Below, piece by piece: positions 1 to 13,200 of a stretch of 64,000 bases of DNA. Both the position numbers and the translations under genes were made by a program. Positions within the stretch are counted from its first letter, which is position 1, and each line of letters opens with the position of its first letter. The stretch is from contig NW_019211455.1 of NCBI RefSeq assembly GCF_002443255.2, forward strand, positions 35,245,472 to 35,309,471, given 5' to 3'. The notes below the pieces were generated by a model. The model saw nothing but the letters and a program-made list of their open reading frames with translations, made no database searches and had not been told where the DNA came from. This DNA comes from Varroa destructor (taxonomy: Eukaryota; Arthropoda; Arachnida; Mesostigmata; Varroidae).

Positions 1-20
1 CTAAAAATTTTAAAACTTAC

Positions 21-639
21 AGACACACTTTTCGTCTTTGACTCATGACTTGACTTTGGGATTTCTGCACGGACCTTTGTTGATCCATATGTCGGCAACG
101 CTTAGCAGATAGAGCTGATGTAAAAAAGCTCAATGCCGGGTTTTCGACGCGGCCCTTCCATCGTCTGAGTTGTTTACTCCAGTACACAGCGTGTCACATT
201 CTGTAGGGCGACACTGATCCAATTCTAATCTATTTCAGGTGCCATACCTAAGGCTATCTCCAGTGCCATCATATGCTGTTGTAGTATCTCACTGTTTATG
301 ATCAAAGACAGATTCGATTATATTATCGATGACACAGATGTACTCAGATTTATTGATGTCAAGTGCCCAGTGGTGCTGATCTTCCAAAAATCGGATAATT
401 TTAGAACGCCCTAGTCTGCACGCAAACTGTTTATTAATAATCGTGCACTGGGACATTGTATTTCTCACGGCTTTACAGAGTTCCATTGGAGTATGAGTTA
501 GTTTTATGTGCAAGTTCGGCAATCCGTGGAAGAATCTAAAATGAAAACATGATCGACAGTAGGATTACCTAGATGAGGTACGCGCTGTGTGGTTATTAAA
601 CAAAGATAATCTTAGAGTTCCTGATTGGTAAATGAGCAA
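21..639 (-). CDS. Candidate exons of an unrecognised minus-strand gene
   Basis: Exon 639-569 has a strong acceptor (gtctgtctatcccag|TTG) and donor CTAG|GTAATC. It ends with two bases that are completed by the first base of exon 535-293 (acceptor gttttcattttag|ATTC). That exon is open for 80 codons, including HGLPNLHIKLTHTPMELC and IIRFLEDQHHWALD, and then reaches either a donor (AAACA|GTGAGA) or a TGA at 291-289. A third segment, 114-21, has acceptor tttttacatcag and a consensus donor TGTCT|GTAAGT. It is open only in one frame, and its phase does not follow exon 535-293 directly, so an exon is missing or it belongs elsewhere. I do not recognise the protein. Confidence 0.35.
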
Positions 640-3600
640 CTGGGATAGACAGACACCAGAAGAGGGCCGAAACGAAAACACACAGACTGAAGCAGCAGAT
701 TTAAGAAAGCACAACAATTATTCTAGCTATGCTGCTTTCAAAGATGCAAGTATCAAGATGTCTGAAACCAAACTATTAGCAATCTACAGCCTGAATAACT
801 GTTTCTCACACACGTAATAATGTTAGATGCATCGAAGTTCAGTAAAAAAAAGGGTAGCAACGTGAAGCGTAGCACTTCATTTTTGGGGCTCACCGTCACT
901 GAAAGTTGTATCACTTGTGGGACACTAATATTATTTTCCGAAGTGGCTCATTAAATTATGTCAATATTTTTAGTCTCATTGGATTCAGTCTTGTTCAAGA
1001 CACGGATCTATCTAGCTACGATGCTTGCCTCGCAACTAAATAGATCTATGTCTTGAATATGATAAACTTATGCTACATTACGAAGGGGTCGAGTTGTTTC
1101 TCAAGAGCTGAAACTGTTGCCTCCCCAATGAATTCTTCTTTGAGTATCGACGCAGTTACACAAGTGATGTTTGTTATGTCTTTTAAATTGCCTTCAAAGA
1201 AGTAAACTTTGTCGTCCACCACGTAGTATGATCAGCTCCCTCAACATCAATACAATGTATTAAGGCCGAAGCGTAGTTCGATATTATATCTATCTGTCTC
1301 AAATAGCAAAACTTCAATAACGAGTACAGCATTTTGGTTTCATTTTTTTAATTTACTCTAATAGTTTACATTAAGTTATCCACATACGTTCGCAGTAGTA
1401 TTATGACTAAGCCATTCTTCATCAATCAACAGCAACTTCAACTTTACCTACACCTGCAATTTTATGAATTAGTACAGAAGTCATAGATTTAAAACTATGA
1501 AGGAAGTAATTGGTGTAAGCCGTCCTTGGTTCTTCATCAATATCAGTTTCCTATTGAAAATAAACAAAACCAATTCTTTGTTAAATTTGTAACGTCACGT
1601 AAACATGCACTACATATTTAAGTATTCCTGCAGCAATCAACTATGCCGATGTATTACAACGCCTGATACAGAATAAAGATTGATGACTTTCCGTCACAGT
1701 CTACAAAATAAATCCAGCATTTAACTGAACCCACCAGTACATATCGGTTATTTTATCGATATCTACATTGCTCTGACGCTCATACAGTTATGTATGATGT
1801 ATTGTAGTTTTAATAATTGTAAGTGTTAACTTAATTGGCATCCTATGAATGTACTCAGTTATCACACAACATTTTTTTTTTCATTCCAATGCTATAGTTA
1901 GCGCAATGTATAGAAAAGCAGCGTCCAACAAACAATCCAGATAGTTTAGTGTTCCAACCACATTTATCGCGCGCGTATTTTGGTATAATATTATATTCGT
2001 ATTCCGAATATTCGGCTAGCATAGTTTTCATGCTTTACGCTTATTTTTCACTGGTTATTACTGAATCGGACTGCCGAGTCTGCGCATGTAGTTCTACACC
2101 AGGTTAACCTAATTTCATATCTGACAGGACCGCGTCGAAATACACACTAATAACCAGTTGGTAAAAAGAGACGGTTCCAAGGACTTACGGCGCTGGGCTA
2201 CTCTTGCAGTCCGTTAGGTAACTTCTTCTTAGGGACAGTTATGTCAGTCGTCAAGGCTTATTGCTCTGATGTTTTACAGTAGAATTAATTAGCGTTTAGG
2301 AAGTTGATATTGCCAACTGGAATATGCTGGCAAGCTAAGCTTCTTACATGTAAAAAAAACGTCGTTCTCACCAACGTAACAAGATAAATATCGAAGGTCA
2401 AGTCAAATGTTGACATTTTACAATGGAGTTGTATAGGTCAAAAACAACAGCCGGTTTGGAGGAGGTAACTTAAAATTATCTTCGGTCGAAAACTATGTAA
2501 GTACACCGTTATATAGAACTAAATCTTGTATGAGATAGTTAATTGTCGTCATAAACCTGCACAATCAAACGGTGCATGTGTAGCTATAGAAAACTAAGAG
2601 ACGTAAGTCGAGTTTATTTCTAAGCATCATTTGGTGGATGAGTGAACTCAACAGAACGGACTGTGTCGTCTGATAGACGAGTGACGACCTTCGCGTAATT
2701 ATAATATTATGCCGTGAAGCTGTCGTTTGAAAATCTTGAACGCGTCACCAATTTTGTCACCTGTATGTCAAAAAGCCAGCTAATTGTAGTTGAAGCTATG
2801 GCAGCTTGACAAACTAGCCATGGTTAATAGCCTCGAAGTTAGAATACGTCTTTCGTGCTAACGGTGTAAACTAAATGAAATGTTAAAACATTTATCTGTA
2901 CAAGGTATACTGCTAACGTACGTCTATATCCAGGGTGCGGAAATGGGTACCCATACATATTCACACGCTGTTAGCTTTTGCAAGCAGTCACATATTTCGT
3001 TTGCTATCATTATGCAAAAGTAATATAATGATAATAATTATAAAGTTATTGTTCAGTAAGTGACAATAGAGGCAAGGCTTTAAAGAAAATGACCACCCAT
3101 CATCACAGATTCAAACGCTGAAAAAGTAGTGTCGTTTCGAAATGCCCACGAAGTTGTGGAGTAGTTTCTGCATCGCCAGTTCAGAAATGGGTACGTGAAT
3201 AAGGCCTGTTACTGAACTTACTGGCAATAACGGATATTTTCAGATCTTTTGCTCTTTTAAGTTCAATATGGAGTTACCCTCTATAATCTATTTAAATTTC
3301 TATATATTTCGTTCCCTGGCACGCATCCATATAATATTCTAGGTCGCCACAACAAACCACACACGACAAACCGTAATAACAATGCGGACTACATTACGTA
3401 TATATTTATGGCGCTGAAATTATATGTAAAAAAATCAAATGAATCTCATTCGTAAAATCGACATCACATATGGTGGGAACCGCCTTGCCTATAAATGGTT
3501 GGGAGAGCAAGGTTTCCTCCTCAAAGAAAACATGGTCATCAACGATTCCACAGAATAGGAATCAAGAGCGACATCGGTGTCTAAAGCACTTGGTTAGGTT

Positions 3601-4030
3601 GTTATTTTCAGGACTTGCGAAAACATTTCTTTCTCGTCATTACCATCATCATAATATATCAACGCTGCCGCTAATAAGGGAGCATGAAAATGCATGTTCA
3701 ATTACTGGGTATTACAGTTACTGAACGTGCCTTACAAGCATCGAAGGGTCGGACCTTTCTTCTATACTGCTCATCATTCTTCCTTAAACAACTTCCTGAC
3801 TTCGTTTCTAGCCTTCTAAACTGAACGTCTTTACCTCAACAGCTCGACATGATATGAATTTGTTTGTGCTATTGCTTTCCCGCTCAGTATATCTAATTAT
3901 GACTCCTTTGTGTTACGCTTACTAATTATCAAATCTCTACGATACGCTAGAGCTTTGATGATAGAGCATTTGTTTATTAAATGTGGAATAGTGCTGAATA
4001 CGCAGAACATACGTTCTTCTGCATATTTCT
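640..4030. other. Region downstream of the TBC-TLDc gene
   Basis: No exon with convincing splice sites or homology was seen on either strand. It contains the hairpin at 988-1063. If the left-edge candidate gene is real, its upstream exons and promoter should lie here. Confidence 0.5.
988..1063. ncRNA. miRNA-like hairpin
   Basis: Arms 994-1015 and 1036-1057 pair at 19 of 22 positions by Watson-Crick rules, plus one G:U. Pairing continues imperfectly outward to 988/1063 and inward to a loop near 1022-1029. Size and imperfect pairing resemble a pre-miRNA, but a relic of an inverted-repeat transposon would look the same. Confidence 0.25.
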
Positions 4031-4036
4031 TTTATT
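4031..4036 (-). terminator. Polyadenylation signal AATAAA of the TBC-TLDc gene
   Basis: The minus strand reads AATAAA 17 nt after the TGA stop, giving a very short 3' UTR. The hexamer is exact. The cleavage site was not placed. Confidence 0.55.
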
Positions 4037-4052
4037 ATATCAGTTTAAGAGA

Positions 4053-4244
4053 TCACTCGAAGGCTACAGCTTCGACGGTTAAGATGCCGAACTCCTTCCC
4101 TTGAGAAAGTGGCTCGTTGTCGAATGTAGCTGACTTATCCGTTCTGCCAGTGTTCATATCTGGTAGTATGTGCAAAGCTCCACAGCCTATATCAAGACCA
4201 TCCATTGCGCATTGGAACAACTGCTGACCGGCAGACAAGTTCAT
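4053..4244 (-). CDS. TBC1D24: TBC-TLDc gene last exon, TLDc C-terminus
   Basis: The acceptor is tatctcttgttccag|ATG; 63 codons, then TGA at 4055-4053. The peptide QQLFQCAMDGLDIGCGALH, then DMNTGRTDKSATFDNEPL, matches the human LNRGRTSHCDTFNNQPL end. Oddities: the GGGGG loop is cut to IGCG, the usual Cys before TF is Ala, and the conserved EAWGF reads EAVAFE and is the very end of the protein. Confidence 0.95.
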   Translation of the reverse strand: MNLSAGQQLFQCAMDGLDIGCGALHILPDMNTGRTDKSATFDNEPLSQGKEFGILTVEAVAFE

Positions 4245-7200
4245 CTGGAACAAGAGATAACAAAAAACCATAGGTCAAGTAAAAAAAACAACACCATAGT
4301 AACACATTTGTTCGGTGTTGTAATTTTTCACATAAATTTATTTGAAGTACCTTTTTGCCTATATATTGATGCAAGTCAATTGTCTTATAGACAACCTAAA
4401 TAATATCTGATTTTACATAACAGGTTTCACGTACATTGCAAGAGGCGCCGTACCCAATCCACTTGAAGACCTTGATGGTATCTCCTTTTTCGAAGGTAAA
4501 CACAAATGTTTCACCGGTGCCAAAAAATTTTCGCTCATGTTTGCGCTCGCCCCAAGCACTGGAACAAAATGCTCCGAAGATCTCCGCTTCTGTCGTTTTA
4601 ATCAGGATAATAAGTGGCTCGACTTCGTCCACCATGTGAAGAAAATTTCTATGAAAAGTACAAAGGGCAACAATATTATTTGTAAACAGACTGACAGGTC
4701 TCTCGACTGGGTAAGCTATGAGCGTTTTGTATAATTTGCGTTTGCAATAAAGCATAAAGAAACAGTAACCAGCGTAGGTTAACGATCGATCTATAATTTG
4801 ATCATTAAAAAATTGCTTAATAATATAAGTATTGGTCTTCCCTATGAAGAAATTTGGATTCGTTGCGCTATCCGTTTAAATAGAAAAAGAGCGTAATTAA
4901 AAACATTTAAATTATTCAGCCTATCCGTCGGAACACTTTCTTTTTGAAACATTGTGAGGTTTTTCTACAATTTACCCATAGTTATGAAATAGAAAGGCCG
5001 GAAAAACTTTCACTGTCTACTTTTTTAATTATTATAAGCTACGCATTACCAGAAACACATGCATGTAGGAGCATTAGGAATAGGATATGGTCGAAGCGTT
5101 TCCTAACGAACAAAAAGAAACAATGTCTAAGGGTCACTAAAAATACGGCGATATGCGGGAGGCTGGTGGCGGTCAAAGTAAAATGTAGTTTACTTTACGA
5201 GATATCCGTATATTTTTGTGGGCACTATGCAACAGGATCGGAGCGTGTATAATTGCGAAATAGTAAGGATGCAATTTTCACCGAGAAAACTTGATGTGAA
5301 ATCGGACCTTGATAATCAAAGGATGATCTAAATGACATTATGCTAAATTTTTTACACAATATCTATAATCTAAAGAAACGTTTTCCTTCAAACCACAATA
5401 ACTGAACGACCGTCCCGCCAAGACTTAGGTTGCTCGGTAAATCGATACAGTGTCAGGCTGTTTTAAAAGGAATACGTCTCATCTTCATCATAATGTTAGG
5501 CAGTATACAATATAGAGGGAGTTGGTTTTCATATGTCACCACTCGAAGTTTAATACTGAACCCTGTTACTACATGTTCACTGCAGATTGCATTACCAATG
5601 CTTACAATTAAAAAGAGAATTGTCCAAATATGAGTTGAACCAACCTCAACACGGCAAGGAATCGTAATGGGAAATTATTTTCGTAAAAACACCATGCTAG
5701 ATGGTGCCAAATACCTTCGCGGCATCAATCGAGGTTACCAGGGAGGCATTGCCTCTATTGCAGGAACTGGTTGCATACACGAAGCTAAATTTAAATCCGG
5801 ATTTTTTTCGACTGGTCCCCGACGGTTTCGCGAATGCGTTCACCTGAAACCAGTACTCTTGGAGCAAAGTCCATTCCAAGTAGGGTGTAAACAAACTTGC
5901 GGCCTTTGCAGAAAGCCATGCGTAGTCGTCAGAATTTCGGCGAAGAGCAGCTATTCTCTGCCCAATTTCTTTATGCCGGACAAATTCCACTTCCTTTTTG
6001 CCCAAAAGTAAAGGTGTACATAATTGCCAGTTTCCATGCGGGTTTCGAAAAATACCAGGAAGGCTTTTTCAAGGCAAACCGGACAACAGAGTTTGTATTT
6101 GAAAGATTGAGAATTCATCTAAATGGTTTAAAAATCTATGTGTGATTATCTGAATGAATTATATGAAAAAAATATGTGATTATCGAGAGTTATTGTTACA
6201 ACTTAGCGGTTGTCTTCACGAATTAGACCGTCCAGATAAGTTTAGTGGTCAGTCTTTTAAAGGTTCTCTGTGTCTTTTACGCCTTTTAAGTTTTTCAGCC
6301 TCACCAAGCTTTTATGTTACTGGGACCTCTGGCCTGCTCCCATCCCGAAATTTCATTTCGCAATATTTTTTGTACGCAGTGTATTCAGGGGACACTTTTT
6401 GACGAAGCTGTGATTACTAACATTGCTTGATGCACGTTACTGTTAAACAGTTATTTGGGGATTAAAGAAACAATAGTTTAAAATTTACTAGTGAATGACT
6501 TAGATTTTGAATTAAAGATGTCATAGAGGCGAACGGTAGATTAAATAAACATGATTGTCAGAAATGGCGCTCGTGGCATAATTAAAAACGGTAGTTGAAA
6601 TAACTGTTTCTATTCAGATATAACCAACAGATACAATTATTAAAGAATCTGGATTTAATCCCATCAGAGTAAGTTACAGTTATATGATACCAATTATCTT
6701 TTAGACAATGGCATTTTAGCCTATTACCATTAATGTAACAGCAAAATTAAATAAAGTACATGCCCCGACCTAACCTAACAACATAGTACTTTGACACATT
6801 GTACACCCTATGGCGCACGCATCACGGTGGGTTGATTTGGGCTAAAAACAGTACCCAAACAGTATTTTCACTTTTTTTCGTTTCGTTTCATACAGCAAAG
6901 TGAGTATTTGAGCTTATTTTAAACCTATATTACCTTATTTTTGCTAAACAGTAGCGTGTTGCGAAAAGTAGGAATGTTTTATTGTGCCTTAATAACTGGA
7001 CATTCTGTAGTAAAAGTTATTGATTGTGGGTACTGCTACTTGTGTTGTAGTCCCAAGAAATTTCAACTAAAATTAGTACACGTTAATTTTAAAATTGTCT
7101 TAGACAAATTCAAAGTGGACGTAAACAATTTCAGAAACTTTAGGTCAGTTATGAATTATTGATGACATTTGTGCGATTGTTGTGGCAATATTGTACGTAG

Positions 7201-10200
7201 TTTGGAACGTTGACTCTATCTGACGCTACGATTCACATACCTTGTAAAGTTCTATGAATGGAGAAAATTAAAGGAGCAGACAAAGTGATCGAAACTCTAC
7301 ACATACTATTTTGTCATTTTTAATAATTTTGTATGTGTATTTTCCTCAAATTATTATTTATCTACTTTCATTTTACTCTTAGGTATTGTAATGCCGCTTC
7401 TCCTATAAATTCTTCTGTAGGATACTTAAACTTATAACACAAGCACATCAGTCTGTCATAGATCGTGCCTTATGTTATTATAGAGGGTGGGGCATCTAAA
7501 CTGGGAATTTTTCTAACGAGTTTTTTCAAATCTGCACCAAAACAGACACGTCAATGACTTTTCTTACAGCAATGCTTATTCGCAATGTAATTCTTGACAA
7601 ACACGTTTATTCAATATAACTACCATTTGACGCAATTACATCTTCTAATTTAGGTCACTCGGTAGACATTTTCACGAAGTCCTTTCCTTGATCTGTAACT
7701 AACTTAATCGTAAGTATGCATCAAGCGTGTTTAAATACGCTACATTGGAAAAATGTCGACGAAAATTAATTTTTGGGCTGGCAGAAAAGCATAATTCCCC
7801 AAAAATCTATACGGCCACGAAGTCCAACCAGTACAAAAAAAGCTCAAAAGGATAAAGAATTGGTGGACTCCGAATTGACCGCTAGCTTTTGTATCAAAAA
7901 GGTCAGACATCAGAAATTATTTTTGCACCATCTTAATGGACTTTTACGTCCTAAACATTAATAGTAATTTTCTGGCTTGTCTCATGTAAATTACCCTTAA
8001 ATATTTCAGAACACGAAAGCTGGCAATAACGTAGACCGTCGAACTCAAACGAAAAGGGATGTTGTCAATTTCATTGACGCTTCGCCGAAAGCGAAGAGAT
8101 TGAACAATAGCTGATCTTTGCTCAAATTGCAAAAACGACACACAGTTTTCCATCACGATTTTAATTTTGGAAAAAACAAGCTTTTTTCCAGTACCAAAAA
8201 TAGCGGACAAACGCATGCCCACTACTTGCAGTTAAAAAACTAAACAGCCCGCTAAAGTTTGACCCAGTTTAGATGCCCCCTGCATTGTGTGGTAAATTAT
8301 CCAGCACTTCTTGCATACTAAAATGTTTAGTTACCTGAGCGATGTTCCATGTTCATTGGATGAAAAGATAATATATGGCTTGACCACTGTAAACCTTGAA
8401 GGAAGATGCGGCCACAGCCGCTCAAGCTGAGTCTGAGACGCAATCGATGATTTGATTTCTGACACGTAGTACAGCACTGCAACATCTAGAGTACTCAGGT
8501 CCATCTAAAATAAAAGCGAGTACATACTGTAGTTTAATAAATCACCTATTACGTATTCCCCATGATTGAAGATTTTAAAATGAATTGTAAATGTAATATT
8601 TTTGTTTAACCGGAAGCTTCTTTCGTATTTACTTTTCTAATACAACAATAAATTATTAACAGTAAGGTGACAAATAGCGAAAATTACTTATGAAAAACCT
8701 ACAAATATATGAAAATCCGAAAGCTAAAGCTGCAAACAAAGAATTTGCAAATCTTAGAAACCAAAAAAAATCTAAGCACTATAACCCTGGAATCGACTTT
8801 TTATATATATATATAAGACATGCGTCAATGAGTTTTCAGTGCTACAACTATTCGCTAGTTTTACGTGCGTCTTTATGTTAAATTTTGGTATTTTAGTCAC
8901 TTTCATAGCAGTATCTATTAAAATGGGCTCAGGCCCCCTTAAAAGGTAGGCCTGCACTTCACGTCCTTTATTTAAAAAGCCTCAACTCACTTCTTTCACA
9001 TATTTGTGATTTTATTATGCTATTCTAATCTGCAGAATACAATGTGGTGAGGAAGTAAGAAGTACATGAATTATCCATGTATAAAAGTTCGAAGGTGGGC
9101 ATTTTTGCACGAAAATTGGGTTTGGATCCAGGTAAACCACATATGTTATTCGACCATTTTTTTGCAGCCTAACATTATACCCTTAACGAATAATTATCCT
9201 ATGTAGAAATGGACTGCCCAAAATATCATTGTTGTAAACACTTCAGTTATTTAATTCAAACATAATTTTTAATATAGCATGACGTACTTCCAAGTAGAAT
9301 CAAAGACCTACCTGTTTAACGATAATCTCTCTTGAAGAAATTTTTATGGGTAATTTTCCTGATATTTGTTGAATCTCCGCTGCGTCAAACTTTGCCAGAT
9401 TCGAGAGCAGCTTTGAGGAAAACCCTCGAATCGAAAACGCTTTTTCGACAAACTGGGCTTCACTGACCATAGTAGGCAGGGCATTCCGTACGAACAAAGT
9501 GAGTCCATCCAACATGCTCGCTGCGGCCTCAAATCGGCGCCTTACCTTTGGAGTTGCTACATCCATTCCCAACAAATTAGACAATAGAAATAACGGACCA
9601 TGTTACACTGATCATTAGCGATACCGCTTGCACATCGTTTGGGTAGTCACTGTGCCTCTGTAGTACTGGGCCGGGCTGCTACGCTCGGCAGCGCTTAAAC
9701 CAGCTTAATAAAATTCGATTTATAAAAAGACGACGAAAACAAAATCATTCGTAACATAGCATATATAAAAAAACTGAATTATCTCAAATATTGTTTTAAA
9801 CTCCTTCACACGTGGAGAGAGGGGAGAAGGCGGCCGCTTTAAAGTTACTCAATTTTGCTCACAACAATTACCCGCATCCCAAATAATTAACTAGCTCTTT
9901 ATGCATTCATTTTTCTTTCTTTAATCATGATAATATAGATGTACGGAAAAAATACAGTCTAACGGTTTAAATCGATACAATACGAATTACTATCGAAATA
10001 ATAATGATAATAAAAAACTTAGTTGACAAATCTGCAAGGATTATAAGATACTGCATCATTCGCGTGTGCCCGGCAGGGTTACAACCTGGCACCTCGGAAA
10101 TATCTTTACACCATTTAGCGGAAAACTGAGATTTTTAATATTGCCGTGGTATGGACAATACTGCCATCCCATATTATGCCAACAAAATTATTCTAGATTC

Positions 10201-13200
10201 CTAATTTTCATTTTAGGTTCGCCTTTTGTCGGGTATCTGTAGGTTAAATACCTATAGATACCCGACACTCAATGATCATTTATCTGTATTTAAATAAATA
10301 GTAGTTATAGTCATGTCTCCTGTCAACCGACATATTGGCAATTTTTTTTTGTTTTGCAGAGACTTTTTGTGTGTTTATATACAGTGTGGCCTTTAATGCC
10401 AGAAGTTTTAGGAAATATAAACATTCAAGTTTTTCAAAATCACATCAACTGCCTTAGGCGACATTTAATCCACCTTAGCTTTCGTTTTCTTTTCCTCAAA
10501 TCCAAACCTTCAATTGAGTTTTGTTACAAAAAGCGCAATTTCAAAAAAAGAATCGGTGTTTACTTTTTTGGATTAATGAAATAGTCAATAATAAATAATA
10601 CTAAATTTAGTTGCACCTATTTTGCGTAACACAAAAGTCTCGTTTGCATAGCCATATAAAATAAATATCCAATAGTCATTTTTAAGTCCTTAAACTCTAG
10701 GAAATGTAATACTTTACACATTTAACTTATTGTATTATTATTTCTTCGCTAATTGCGTGCTTCGCTGCTGTGAGCCGGTTCCGCGACAAAGCTTTATTCA
10801 GTTCACGGATTTTTCTGTTTAAACACGTAAATCTCAACGGAGGCTACGGAAGATCTGGGCATTACATTCGTTTCTCAAGTATTTTTCATTCCTAGAATCC
10901 GAATTGCTTAGAGGGCTCTTGATCCTTCGCGCTGAATTAAAAAAAAATAAGGGAAAGAAGGGCGTAAAGAACAATTACCAAAAACGATTTCGTAAGGAAA
11001 ACTTACATAGCCATAAGCTTACTGTCTCCACATTTGATTGAACAAATGCTAAAAACCTATGAAAGGTTTACAAGGAAGTTTTGCTTGCATTTCATGATTA
11101 CATTTACTTTATAACTGTAACTTTAAGATAATAAGAAGCACCATTGAAAAGGGTGCGTAACCATAAGCTCGGACAATATTAAAATGAATCGTTATTTTCA
11201 AAGACAGCTCTTTTATCATAACATATTAAGACCTAATTATACTACATGAAATTATTATTTGTATTAAAACATATATTAAATTATAAAATATAAACATGGC
11301 TACTAAAACTTGTAAACCTAGGAACAACAATAATAAAAGCAACCCGACTACTCCACTGAGGAAAATCGCACGTACAGAGAAATGGTGATCTATTTTCACG
11401 ATGAACTACTCCGCTGCTTGGAAGATGTTTATAGTATTTTTTACAAAAAGTTAATAACGGCAATTTGCGCTTAGTTACAAGTGGCTTTGTGGGAAAAGTA
11501 TACTAATCAGTAGTAATTGTCTTTTTATATCGCTTTGAAGCGTACACGTTTTGCAAGGATACTCAAACGACAGTCATTGGTCACAAAGGTACAGAATTTT
11601 TTTCACATAGAAGTTGATGCAGTGTTTAGTTTTATACAACCTTGAAGCGGATGAAAGGTATGCTGGAGCTCATTGATTGTTCTAAGATTCTAACAATGAA
11701 TCTTCTCACACTGGTAGGAACTTTACTTCAGTAATAATTATGACAGAATACATAACGAGTCTCGAATTTTGGTCTGTTAAAAAGGCTGTCGTGTACAATA
11801 CTATGTACAGAACGTCCATTTATCGTTATTAAACCGGTGCAAAGACATTTTCTACTTATAGCTAACACCATAATTTTATTATTCAACGAGGAAACTGGAC
11901 TAAAAATTTCTGCTGCTGCCAGTAAGGTCTTCGTACGAAAGCTTTCCTCCTTAATAGTTACCCATCCTTTTGCAAACAATGCATTCGCCATATACGTCAA
12001 CTCCGGAGTAGTTAAGAAGTGCAATGTCTGCGCGACGCACCCCCAGTAAATTGACAAACTACAGGTAATTTTTCCTCTTTCTACCAGAGAAATAAAAAAA
12101 AGGCATAGAAGACCTCCATAAAGATTTATTTTGGTTATTTTTAAAAACCTTTTTTTTTGGTCTTAAAATGAGAACCTAAGGAGGACAAGAGTTCAATTTT
12201 TTTTTAGAAGAGACGACAAGAATTATGCCCATGCAGGTAAAAACTGCAAGATTGATATTACGCCATCAATATGTCGATTAGCCAAGAGTTGACTACTTAG
12301 TGTATGGATTCAAATCCTCGAACATGATAGCAACATATATGTAGCACAATCGTTTACAACAATGGAGTGAGATTCACTATGATTTTAATTTACGTATGCC
12401 TCGAAGGAGTCACAGAAACATAACAATAGATATTAATTAAACATAATTTTTTGATACGCTATATCGAAACGTTTCTAAAAGAACTAAGTACTGAAATGCC
12501 TATTAAACCTTTACTGCCTACAAAGACATCCTGTTTTTCTAAATTTGTAAAACTTTCGTTGGGTGCCTTACAGCAATACTAAATTTTGATTACAATTACT
12601 CTTCAACCCCTCGTTACCTTTTATTGTGGCGCAGTTCTACATACCCATCAAAGAAAATAATATCATTTTTTTTTTATATACAACCCGCATGAACCTTCTT
12701 GCTGTGTAAATAACTCAGTTTGAGTAAAGTTAAGTTCTAGATATTTAAGTAAATCGGTTATTTTCTAACTAAAAATCGGGTGCTCAGTCAACTAATTTTG
12801 TACACATGAAAACAAAATTTACAGGAGAGTGCACGGGCGAGCGTTGTTTGAGATGCTTCACCGAGGAAACGCTTGCAAAAGGCTGGGAAAGCATCGGATT
12901 TGATCGAGAGGAAAGAATTTCTCCAAGCTCAACCAATGCATTTCAGCCGCAATCTGTTTTCTAGTAAAACATGTACAGTGTTACTGTGGGAGATAGTAAT
13001 CGGCTATATGCAGATTATGATTATTTATTGTGAAATTCCTATTGAATAAAATTAATTAAGGATGATGGGAGTGGCTTGCACAATTGTAATGATCGATGTA
13101 AATATGCACTGCACATTAAAAACAAGTGCTTAACTCGTCAACGAATTTTCGCTATGGATGGTTTTGAAGGTTACCAGATATATGTTGTGTAGAACTAACC

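Noticed and set aside
11728..12057. Minus-strand frame of 109 codons in the exon 8-9 intron
   Set aside because: Its possible splice pair is phase 0 to 0, but the flanking exons need a phase-1 insert; the sequence matches nothing known.
12309..12320. GGATTCAAATCC resembling a tRNA B box complement
   Set aside because: No A box or anticodon arm at the proper distance.
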